A stretch of 15,557 nucleotides of DNA from Candidatus Moraniibacteriota bacterium (GTDB lineage: Bacteria > Patescibacteriota > Minisyncoccia > Moranbacterales > UBA1568). Shown here in pieces: positions 6,395 to 11,901 of this stretch; the first letter of the stretch is position 1; every line of letters starts with the position of its first letter. A model generated the notes under the pieces. The model was not told the DNA's origin and did no database searches. It worked only from the letters and a program-made list of their open reading frames with translations. The stretch covers positions 1 through 15,557 of the forward strand of contig JAUYFO010000003.1 of the NCBI GenBank assembly GCA_030690925.1, in the 5' to 3' direction. Both the position numbers and the translations under genes were made by a program.

Positions 6395-7879
6395 ATGGGT
6401 ATGGAGAAAGATCAGGTATTTTTCTGGGGTGTGTTTTCTTTCATTATCGGTGTAGCAGGGGGATCATTCTTCGCTGTGCCGCTCGTGCTATTTTTGTTGT
6501 GTGGCAGTGCGTTTTGCATCGCGCTCCTCATCGCGCTTCCACAGCGCTTCGCACTGGCTCTTGTCATCTTTTTCTTCACTTTTTTCGGCGGGGTATACCT
6601 GGCGCTGGCGGAGCGTCAAATGTTTGAGACGCTTTCTATTTTCCCCTCATCCGTGCAAGGGGAGGTGCGGGTTGTGGCTGATCCGGAGGAGCGGGATTTT
6701 TTCAGGCGGGTACTGGTGCGTTTCGAGACTTGTGCCAGTGGTGCGTGTCCGACGACGCGGGTGCTGTGGCAGGCACCACTCTCAACACCACTCGAAGCAG
6801 GAACGAGATTAGCGTTTTCGTGTCAGCTGGAGCAGCCCAAGAACTTCAATGACCAGTTTGACTACCGCATGTTTCTGGCCAAGGATGGTATCGGTTACAT
6901 TTGTTTCCAGGCGACCGAGGCTATCATACTTCCCCAAGACAGAGCTGGACTGTGGCGTTCGTGGCTGTATCACCCCAAGCATGTCCTGGAACAGATTTTG
7001 TCACAAATAGCGCATGAGCCAGAGGCGGGACTGGCCAAGGGACTGTTGCTTGGAGGTGATAATTACCTGCCGCAGGCCTTGAAGGCGGCTTTCACCGAAG
7101 TTGGGCTTTCCCACATGATCGCAGTGTCAGGGTACAATATCACCATCATTGCACAGATGTTGCTCTACCTGGGATTGTTTCTGGGTCTCTGGCGCAAGCA
7201 GGCAATTTGGACGGCCCTGATCGGAATCGTTTTCTTTATTATCATGATTGGTATGCCGGCATCGGCGGCGCGGGCGGGCACTATGGCAGGGATTGTGTTT
7301 GTCGCGCTACAAACTGGCCGGTTGGCTCGGCCGCTTTCCGCACTGTTGTTTGCTGGTGCCATGATGCTTCTCTTTGAACCACTTCTTTTGCGCTACGATC
7401 TGGGCTTCCAGCTTTCGTTTCTCGCCACGCTTGGTATTCTTTGGGTGGCTCCCTTGGGGGAACGCCTGCTATCTAAGCAACACTTTCTTCTGAGATACCT
7501 GCTTAGTATCATCCTGATGACCCTGGCGGTGGAACTGTTCGTACTGCCTATCATCCTCTTTTCTTTCCATACCTTTTCACCGCTCATCATTATCGGCAAC
7601 TTTTTGGTTATTCTGGTGCCGCTTGCTATGGCACTTTCTTTTGGAGCGGCACTGCTCTATTTCATTATGCCCGGAGCGCACCTGCTCTTTGCCTGGCCGG
7701 CCTACGTGGTACTGACACTGATTACGCGATCAGTCGAGTGGCTGGGGGCCATCGGTGCCACGGTGACAGTCGAACGTTTCGGGGTGGGGCATCTGTTCCT
7801 CTGGTATATCCTCCTGGGCTCGGGTATTGTGATACTAGCGGTTAAGTTCCCCCTAAAGCATTATGAGGAAAAACGCTAA
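6395..7879 (+). CDS. comEC: ComEC/Rec2-type DNA uptake channel, membrane part only
   Basis: Polytopic inner-membrane protein of natural transformation that passes single-stranded DNA into the cytoplasm. The 494 residues hold N-terminal membrane helices (about 8-72), a soluble DUF4131/OB-like segment (about 87-178), and the Competence domain with its hallmarks GLAKGLLLGGDNYLP (212-226), GLSHMIAVSGYNITII (237-252), and further on MPASAARAG and DLGFQLSFLATLGILW, then a long run of hydrophobic helices to the end. Typical full ComEC is about 750 residues with a C-terminal metallo-beta-lactamase domain; here that domain is the next gene, overlapping by 17 nt. Start may be ATG 6395 or ATG 6401; neither has a clear Shine-Dalgarno. 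Confidence 0.94.
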   Translation: MGMEKDQVFFWGVFSFIIGVAGGSFFAVPLVLFLLCGSAFCIALLIALPQRFALALVIFFFTFFGGVYLALAERQMFETLSIFPSSVQGEVRVVADPEERDFFRRVLVRFETCASGACPTTRVLWQAPLSTPLEAGTRLAFSCQLEQPKNFNDQFDYRMFLAKDGIGYICFQATEAIILPQDRAGLWRSWLYHPKHVLEQILSQIAHEPEAGLAKGLLLGGDNYLPQALKAAFTEVGLSHMIAVSGYNITIIAQMLLYLGLFLGLWRKQAIWTALIGIVFFIIMIGMPASAARAGTMAGIVFVALQTGRLARPLSALLFAGAMMLLFEPLLLRYDLGFQLSFLATLGILWVAPLGERLLSKQHFLLRYLLSIILMTLAVELFVLPIILFSFHTFSPLIIIGNFLVILVPLAMALSFGAALLYFIMPGAHLLFAWPAYVVLTLITRSVEWLGAIGATVTVERFGVGHLFLWYILLGSGIVILAVKFPLKHYEEKR

Positions 7880-8717
7880 ACTCATTCTTTTGACACTCTT
7901 TTTTCTTGTCCTTTTGGGAGGGCTACTCATTTGGCATGTGTCACTGGTCGGGAAGAGGACCGAGGTAGTGTTTCTCAATATCGGTCAGGGCGATGCCATC
8001 CTCATTTCCCAGGGTAACTACCAGGTACTGATTGATGGCGGGCGCACCAGCAAAGAACTGTTGGCGCGGCTGGGGCGTCATATTCCTTTCTGGGATCGAA
8101 CAATCGATATCATTATCGTCACGCATCCCGATGCCGACCATATTGGTGGTTTGGTTGGAGTGTTACGGACATACCAAGTGGATCAGGTGTTGACAACTGG
8201 GGCAGAGAGCGATACCGAAACATCGCGCGCTTTTCAGGAGGCGATGGTGCGGTATAGCAAGCGTGACCCGGCCCGGGCTTTTCGGGGGACCAAGGTGATT
8301 TTTCCGCAGGGCGGGGAATTGGTGGTAGAGTATCCGTTTGCACCACTCGCCAAAGAGACAAACAACCTTGACACCAACGAGGGGAGTATTATTACTCGCT
8401 TTACCTACGGCGAGACAAGCTTTTTGTTGACGGGTGATTTACCACGTGAAGAAACATTTCTATCGGATGAACAGCCGGTCACGGTTCTCAAGGTGGCTCA
8501 TCACGGCTCCAAGCACTCGAGTAGCGAGCAGTTTTTGCGGAAGATTCACCCCAAAGAGGCTGTTATTTCTGTGGGCAAGAACAGTTATGGCCATCCTGAC
8601 CCAGGAGTGCTGGAACGATTGCAAAAAATGAGCATCACCATCCATCGTACCGACCAGAAGGGTGATGTACGCTATCAGTGTCTGGCTACCCGAGAGCAGT
8701 GCCTTTTTTCGCCATAA
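7863..8717 (+). CDS. ComEC-type metallo-beta-lactamase domain protein, membrane-anchored
   Basis: The separate 284-residue protein corresponds to the C-terminal nuclease-like domain of full-length ComEC. It begins with a signal anchor (about 7-27) and then the fold: VVFLNIGQGDAILI (35-48), VLIDGG (55-60), the metal motif THPDADHIGG (87-96, H88/D90/D92/H93), LLTGDLP (189-194), VAHHGSKHSSS (211-221) and NSYGHPDP (240-247). All expected metal-binding and ComEC-specific segments are intact. In known ComEC the domain is proposed to degrade the non-transported DNA strand. It overlaps comEC by 17 nt in another frame, so translation is probably coupled, keeping the two halves stoichiometric. Confidence 0.93.
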   Translation: MRKNAKLILLTLFFLVLLGGLLIWHVSLVGKRTEVVFLNIGQGDAILISQGNYQVLIDGGRTSKELLARLGRHIPFWDRTIDIIIVTHPDADHIGGLVGVLRTYQVDQVLTTGAESDTETSRAFQEAMVRYSKRDPARAFRGTKVIFPQGGELVVEYPFAPLAKETNNLDTNEGSIITRFTYGETSFLLTGDLPREETFLSDEQPVTVLKVAHHGSKHSSSEQFLRKIHPKEAVISVGKNSYGHPDPGVLERLQKMSITIHRTDQKGDVRYQCLATREQCLFSP

Positions 8718-8739
8718 TCGACACATAATCTCCGGCATC

Positions 8740-8768
8740 TTGCCAGAAATGGCACGAGCGGGTATACT
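8740..8768 (+). promoter_or_regulatory. ndk promoter
   Basis: TTGCCA (8740-8745), 17-nt spacer, TATACT (8763-8768); each hexamer matches five of six consensus bases. It lies in the 140-bp gap after the MBL gene, giving a 5' leader of about 80 nt before the ndk ATG. Confidence 0.8.
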
Positions 8769-8857
8769 GTCACCGATACAGAAAGGGTGTTGCTTTTTTC
8801 TTTCTTCTGTGACATAGTAAATACCGTGTAAATAAGTTTCTTATTGTAGCTATCTCT

Positions 8858-9463
8858 ATGCACGCACACCCCAAGAAAGAACGTACCCTCGTGATGGTGA
8901 AGCCTGATGGTGTTCAGCGGTCCTTGGTAGGCGAGATTTTGAGCCGTATCGAGCGTACGGGGCTGAAGTTTGTGGCGGTCAAGTTCCTCTTGCCCAAAGC
9001 TGATCAGTGCTGGACGCATTACAACAAAGATGAAGAGTGGTTTCTGAAAAAAGGGGCCCGTATTGTCGAGGATCGTACCACTCATGGTCTGCCGATTGAA
9101 AAGGAAGCCCTCGAGTATGGCAAGGACATCATCCAGTCGAACGTGGATTTCTTCACCTCTGGTCCGGTCTTGGCTATGGTGATCGAAGGCAATCAGTCCG
9201 TCGCTATCGTCAAGAAATTAGTGGGAGGAACCGAGCCGACCACCTCTGATGTAGGTACTATTCGTGGTGATTTCACTGTTGACTCCTATGCTCTCTCGAG
9301 CTTGGATAATCGTGCGGTACGTAATCTGATTCACTGTTCCGACAGTTCCGAAGAAGCCGAACGAGAGATTCCTATTTGGTTCGTTCCCGCTGACATTGTT
9401 TCGTACCGCTTGGTGCAGGAACAAGTCTTATATGACGTCAATCTCGACGGTATCTTGGAATAA
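8858..9463 (+). CDS. ndk: Nucleoside diphosphate kinase with an internal insertion
   Basis: Transfers the gamma phosphate from ATP to nucleoside diphosphates through a phosphohistidine. Diagnostic parts are RTLVMVKPDGVQR (9-21), the motif SGPVLAMVIEG (101-111), PTTSDVGTIRGDF (127-139, the usual P..A.PGTIRGDF with changes) and NLIHCSDSSEEAEREIPIWF (156-175) with catalytic H159. The commonest form of the active-site motif is IHGSDS; a cysteine replaces glycine here. The protein has 201 residues against about 140-150 for standard Ndk. Extra sequence lies mainly at about 50-95 (rich in charged residues) and at the C-terminus. It is transcribed alone between its own promoter and terminator. Start ATG 8858 has no obvious Shine-Dalgarno. 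Confidence 0.94.
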   Translation: MHAHPKKERTLVMVKPDGVQRSLVGEILSRIERTGLKFVAVKFLLPKADQCWTHYNKDEEWFLKKGARIVEDRTTHGLPIEKEALEYGKDIIQSNVDFFTSGPVLAMVIEGNQSVAIVKKLVGGTEPTTSDVGTIRGDFTVDSYALSSLDNRAVRNLIHCSDSSEEAEREIPIWFVPADIVSYRLVQEQVLYDVNLDGILE

Positions 9464-9494
9464 CGAACCAAACTATCAACCTGAATATCAAGAA

Positions 9495-9517
9495 AAGGCC
9501 TCACAGAGGTCTTTTTT
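9495..9517 (+). terminator. Intrinsic terminator after ndk
   Basis: Stem GGCCTC (9497-9502) / GAGGTC (9506-9511) with loop ACA and one G-T pair, extended by A-T pairs into six Ts (9512-9517), 34 nt past the ndk stop. Confidence 0.85.
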
Positions 9518-9534
9518 ATGCACCGGGTCGATGG

Positions 9535-9563
9535 TTGACAAAACAGCAAAAAGGGGGTATGAT
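9535..9563 (+). promoter_or_regulatory. Strong promoter of the two-gene small-protein unit
   Basis: Consensus TTGACA (9535-9540), 17-nt spacer, TATGAT (9558-9563), directly after the ndk terminator. It is the closest to sigma-70 consensus of any promoter in the window. The leader of about 100 nt contains the hairpin ATGCGGGTCCGCAT (9611-9624). Confidence 0.85.
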
Positions 9564-9671
9564 GTCAGGGTATCGAGACAACAAACTCTTGGTATAACGG
9601 GTAAAAAAGTATGCGGGTCCGCATTCTTGGTAGGTTTTTTTAAAAAATTGGAAAAAAAGAAGGAGAAGAAA

Positions 9672-10031
9672 ATGGTAGAATCCATGAGGGACGTAATCCT
9701 ACGTGCCTATCAAAGCGGTGCAATTGGCAGCTCACCCGTCCCTACCGTTGGTTTCCGGCTACCGCTGGCAAAGCTGTCTGAGGATAAGCCTGTTCCGCGT
9801 GTGGTACGACGTGGGACAGCGGTGAAGTACCCGGCGTGCGCGTACGCCCGGGAGATAGACTGCACAAAAGACATGACCGGAGCAAAGTGCTGCCGGGTTG
9901 TGTTATCAGGAGAGTGTCAGCCGCCGCCTGAGGTGCGAAAGATCTTCAGGGATCAAAAGACCTGGGGGAATGAAATCTTGAGATTGAGGCAAATCCAAAT
10001 TGCCAGTGGCGCAGCAAAATGGGGTGATTGA
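9672..10031 (+). CDS. Uncharacterised small cysteine-containing protein
   Basis: I do not recognise this 119-residue protein. ATG 9672 is chosen because AGGAG (9661-9665) sits 6 nt upstream; the frame extends further back only through ndk and its terminator. The product starts MVESMRDVILRAYQSGAIG, has a proline/arginine-rich middle, then five cysteines (56, 64, 73, 74, 82) within PACAYAREIDC and TGAKCCRVVLSGEC, followed by a basic helix-like C-terminal part. There is no signal peptide or membrane helix. The cysteine spacing could bind a metal, but it is not a classical zinc ribbon. It shares a strong promoter with the next small gene (33 nt gap), so the two are likely made together. Confidence 0.65.
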   Translation: MVESMRDVILRAYQSGAIGSSPVPTVGFRLPLAKLSEDKPVPRVVRRGTAVKYPACAYAREIDCTKDMTGAKCCRVVLSGECQPPPEVRKIFRDQKTWGNEILRLRQIQIASGAAKWGD

Positions 10032-10064
10032 ACTCACAACAAGGAGAAAGAAAAGGAGAAAGAA

Positions 10065-10298
10065 GTGAAAAACGAACAGAGCCCTGCCAAGATGGCCTCG
10101 CCGCAGCTAACGCCGCAACAGGTGGCCAATCTGGAGGTGGTGGACAAGCGATGTTTGGTCGGAAGTGCCTTGACAAATCCGAACATCGTGGATAGCGCCG
10201 CTCATTTGGCGGAGCATGACCTCATCTGGTCTGATGGTCGGCGTCAGCCCCCCAAAAAGAAGACTGCCTCTAAGAAGGCAGCGCAACCAACAGACTGA
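10065..10298 (+). CDS. Uncharacterised 77-residue protein with lysine-rich tail
   Basis: Not recognised. GTG 10065 is preceded at 6 nt by AAGGAG (10053-10058), with a second AAGGAG further up, so initiation is well supported. The product begins MKNEQSPAKMASPQLTPQQVANLEVVDKRCLVGSALTNP, has a short amphipathic middle (VDSAAHLAEHDLIWSDG), and ends in PPKKKTASKKAAQPTD, a basic low-complexity tail reminiscent of nucleic-acid-binding tails. It contains a single cysteine and no membrane segment. It is the second gene of the promoter 9535 - terminator 10354 unit. The end of the gene also folds as the hairpin CTGCCT-CTAAGA-AGGCAG (10264-10281). Confidence 0.6.
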   Translation: MKNEQSPAKMASPQLTPQQVANLEVVDKRCLVGSALTNPNIVDSAAHLAEHDLIWSDGRRQPPKKKTASKKAAQPTD

Positions 10299-10301
10299 AG
10301 C

Positions 10302-10316
10302 GCTGGCAACGCCAGC
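10302..10316 (+). repeat. Perfect hairpin after the small-protein unit
   Basis: GCTGGC (10302-10307) / GCCAGC (10311-10316) with loop AAC, three nt past the stop codon. It is the middle of three consecutive hairpins (10264-10281, 10302-10316, 10327-10350). Confidence 0.6.
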
Positions 10317-10326
10317 ATCAACCATC

Positions 10327-10354
10327 AAGAGCAACCCAAGGGCTGCTCTTTTTT
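10327..10354 (+). terminator. Intrinsic terminator of the small-protein unit
   Basis: AAGAGCA-a-CCC (10327-10337) pairs with GGG-c-TGCTCTT (10340-10350) around a 2-nt AA centre (one A-C internal mismatch), followed by a run of Ts (to 10354) and TCTTTT. Confidence 0.85.
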
Positions 10355-10374
10355 CTTTTGCCCTACTTTAAGTG

Positions 10375-10445
10375 TCGGGCTGCCGGGAATCGAACCCGGC
10401 CTACGTGCACCCCATGCACGCGTACTGCCGATATACTACAGCCCG
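10375..10445 (-). tRNA. tRNA-Pro (anticodon GGG)
   Basis: Read on the minus strand, the 71-nt gene folds into a full cloverleaf: acceptor CGGGCTG / CAGCCCG with discriminator A, D-arm GTAT...GTAC with GG in the loop, anticodon stem CGTGC / GCACG with loop ATGGGGT (anticodon GGG at 10410-10412), 4-nt variable loop TAGG, and T-arm CCGGG-TTCGATT-CCCGG. C1-G72, A73 and G37 all agree with proline identity. CCA is not encoded (ACAC follows). It is flanked by + strand genes on both sides and no clear promoter is visible upstream of it. Confidence 0.96.
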
Positions 10446-10561
10446 CAATATTTTTCCGAAAGCAAGGTTGAGGATAGCAAAGTTTCTGATAAAAGAAAAG
10501 AGAGGCCATGGTTGATCAAAGGGTTTGACCTACGCAGATTCCCATTTTCTCGAGATAAGAG

Positions 10562-10567
10562 TATAAT
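10562..10567 (+). promoter_or_regulatory. -10 element upstream of the LuxI-like gene
   Basis: Perfect TATAAT without a recognisable -35. A second possible -10, TATAAA (10606-10611), lies closer to the gene; with that one, the palindrome at 10574-10592 would cover the -35 region. Confidence 0.5.
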
Positions 10568-10573
10568 AAAGTA

Positions 10574-10613
10574 CTTCTGGAGACTCCAGAAGAGAGTTCT
10601 TTTATTATAAAAG
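10574..10613. repeat. Two tandem palindromes upstream of the LuxI-like gene
   Basis: CTTCTGGAGACTCCAGAAG (10574-10592) has 9-bp arms around one central base. CTTTTATTATAAAAG (10599-10613) has 7-bp arms around one base. They sit between TATAAT and the gene, 31 bp before the first ATG. They could be operators or stacked hairpins at the 5' end of the mRNA. Confidence 0.7.
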
Positions 10614-10643
10614 GGGGCACCCATTTTTCAGGGAAAAAATACC

Positions 10644-11306
10644 ATGCAGTATATGCGGAATATTCTGGCCGGATCTACGGTTCCAGTCTGTGTCGTCGAG
10701 CCAGGAGGGGATTCCGATTTACGGTGGGGGTTTGAAAAGCTCCGCCACATAGAGCTCGCTGAGCGTTGCGGTCTCGAGCCACCGAATCCTTCCGGGATTG
10801 AGCAGGACAAGTATGACCAGTATGCGACCTACCTCTTGATCCTGGCATCGGATAAGCAAGTGCTGGCCGGTTGTCGCTTGATCGATGGTGGACTGACTCA
10901 AATCACTCTTCCTCCTCAGTCGATTACTTCGGGGCGACATTGTGAACTCTCGCGGCTACTCGTTTGCTCAACGGTAAGGGGTAGCCAGGAAAGTTCCATC
11001 TACCTGTGTTCGCTCTATGCCAAGCTGCTCACGTACGCCTTTGAAGAAGGGCGATACGATACTGTTTATCTGGATGTGCGAGCGCCACTGTTTCGCACAT
11101 TGCGGTCGCTTTTCGGAGAGACACTGGAGCAGATTGGCGAACCCACGGTGCACGTGAAGCATAAGCGTCGACTGAAACTGGTGCCCGCCTGTTTCAGTTC
11201 CCATTCCAAGGATGCTATGTGGGCAAGCTTGGTACGGAGAGTCCAGCTCCATACGCTACGGGAGCAACCAATCTTGACAGAGCCACATGCTGTTCGGGTA
11301 GCCTGA
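10644..11306 (+). CDS. LuxI-like autoinducer synthase / acyltransferase-fold protein (putative)
   Basis: The 220-residue product resembles the autoinducer-synthase branch of the GNAT fold, which makes N-acyl-homoserine lactones from S-adenosylmethionine and acyl carriers. Seen in order: a basic/aromatic N-terminal helix (LRWGFEKLRHIELAERCGL, 26-44), G-x-E53-x-D55-x-x-D58 in GIEQDKYDQYATYLLI, a strand with GCRLIDGG (R78), and E101-L-S103-R104 in CELSRLLV, then an alpha/beta C-terminal part. These match the E-x-D-x-x-D, R-L and E-x-S-R positions conserved in LuxI. The typical N-terminal pattern R..F.....W is not clearly reproduced. Related N-acyl amino acid synthases (FeeM-like) are an alternative. 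It is transcribed alone and there is no LuxR-type gene in the window. ATG 10653 is an alternative start. Confidence 0.55.
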   Translation: MQYMRNILAGSTVPVCVVEPGGDSDLRWGFEKLRHIELAERCGLEPPNPSGIEQDKYDQYATYLLILASDKQVLAGCRLIDGGLTQITLPPQSITSGRHCELSRLLVCSTVRGSQESSIYLCSLYAKLLTYAFEEGRYDTVYLDVRAPLFRTLRSLFGETLEQIGEPTVHVKHKRRLKLVPACFSSHSKDAMWASLVRRVQLHTLREQPILTEPHAVRVA

Positions 11307-11335
11307 TAGACGAATGCACGTTAGCTTCGCAACAA

Positions 11336-11365
11336 GGCCGCTGTCATCGCTCCGCGGACTTTTTT
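11336..11365 (+). terminator. Probable terminator after the LuxI-like gene
   Basis: GGCCGC (11336-11341) pairs with GCGGAC (11354-11359) with one mismatch across a 12-nt loop, followed by six Ts (11360-11365). It is weaker than the other terminators, but it is positioned between convergent genes. Confidence 0.55.
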
Positions 11366-11393
11366 CTTTTCTATTTATTATATTCTTGTAAAC

Positions 11394-11421
11394 AAAAAAC
11401 TCCCCGTCAGTTGATGGAGAG
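11394..11421 (-). terminator. Terminator of rpmB
   Basis: On the minus strand, CTCTCC and GGGGAG (plus-strand 11416-11421 and 11400-11405, one G-T pair) form a stem followed by six Ts (plus-strand A-run 11394-11399), 23 nt beyond the rpmB stop. Confidence 0.7.
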
Positions 11422-11443
11422 GTTTTCGCCTGCCAGAGATGCT

Positions 11444-11617
11444 TTAGGCAATTTTGGCTAAGGTGCGGATGGCTTTGGTTGACAGGGCTAGTTTCATGCC
11501 GCCAATCCGCTTGGTCTGCACGTTCACCTTGAAAGTGCGGCGGGTGTGGCGCTTGGAGTGACTAATTTTGTTACCGGTTTTGGTGCCGCGTCCAGTCAGT
11601 TCACAGGTTCGGGCCAT
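11444..11617 (-). CDS. rpmB: 50S ribosomal protein bL28
   Basis: A 57-residue ribosomal protein of the large subunit. The minus-strand frame starts with ATG (complement of 11615-11617), reads [20 protein letters not shown], and ends AIRTLAKIA with TAA at 11446-11444. The family core is visible: C-x-L-T-G-x-G at the N-terminus, [16 protein letters not shown] in the middle (usually S.a...TKR.f..Nlq), and a C-terminal [12 protein letters not shown]. The canonical second cysteine pair of zinc-binding bL28 is not present, only C5. Length is slightly short compared with 60-78 residues elsewhere. It is one of only two minus-strand genes in the window and is transcribed away from the M50 gene. Confidence 0.93.
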   Translation of the reverse strand: MARTCELTGRGTKTGNKISHSKRHTRRTFKVNVQTKRIGGMKLALSTKAIRTLAKIA

Positions 11618-11648
11618 AAAATTTCTTGAACAGTTACAGAAATGAGAG

Positions 11649-11655
11649 TATCATA
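11649..11655. promoter_or_regulatory. Divergent overlapping -10 elements for rpmB and the M50 leader
   Basis: TATCATA reads TATCAT on the + strand (with TTGAAC 17 nt upstream at 11626-11631) and TATGAT on the - strand, following GG as in other promoters here. The minus-strand -35 is weak. The same seven bases can thus serve both directions, one toward rpmB (about 30 nt away) and one toward the M50 protease. Confidence 0.5.
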
Positions 11656-11735
11656 CCTCTATCACTTTGGCAAGAGACAGGAATAGGGGTAGTAAGAACT
11701 TATTTTCCTTTTTCATTTCCCTTGCGTGGCCATCG

Positions 11736-11829
11736 AACATTTCTGACTCATTCTGCCGAACAGGGAGCTGCCGAGTCGAGACCGTCCTGCCTACGCTCGA
11801 CTGTTACCGACACATTCATCAGAAATGTT
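11736..11829 (+). other. Nested inverted repeats in the leader before the M50 protease gene
   Basis: AACATTTCTGA (11736-11746) pairs perfectly with TCAGAAATGTT (11819-11829) across 72 nt. Inside, AGTCGAG (11774-11780) pairs with CTCGACT (11796-11802). The 10-mer TGTTACCGAC occurs at 11802-11811 and 11826-11835, so it can compete with the pairing. The 11618-11901 gap has no convincing gene; overlapping short frames there (11626-11897) have protein-unlike composition. I do not recognise a riboswitch class. Confidence 0.45.
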
Positions 11830-11901
11830 ACCGACGGCACCCGGAGAAAGAAAAAGAAAAACAAGTCCCTACTGAGTATGTTGATTTGATTTATTGAAGC
11901 T

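Noticed and set aside
8690..8712. Possible terminator at the end of the MBL gene (GGC...GCC then six Ts)
   Set aside because: Only three base pairs support the stem.
10375..10445. tRNA-Pro as an integration attachment site for the 9.5-11.9 kb accessory-like stretch
   Set aside because: No integrase gene and no second copy of the tRNA 3' end were seen nearby.
11219..11461. 80-codon frame overlapping the end of the LuxI-like gene
   Set aside because: Starts inside the LuxI-like gene in another frame and passes through two terminators into rpmB on the opposite strand.
11626..11897. Two overlapping short frames before the M50 gene
   Set aside because: Mutually overlapping in different frames with no Shine-Dalgarno; the DNA is better explained by promoter and nested inverted repeats.
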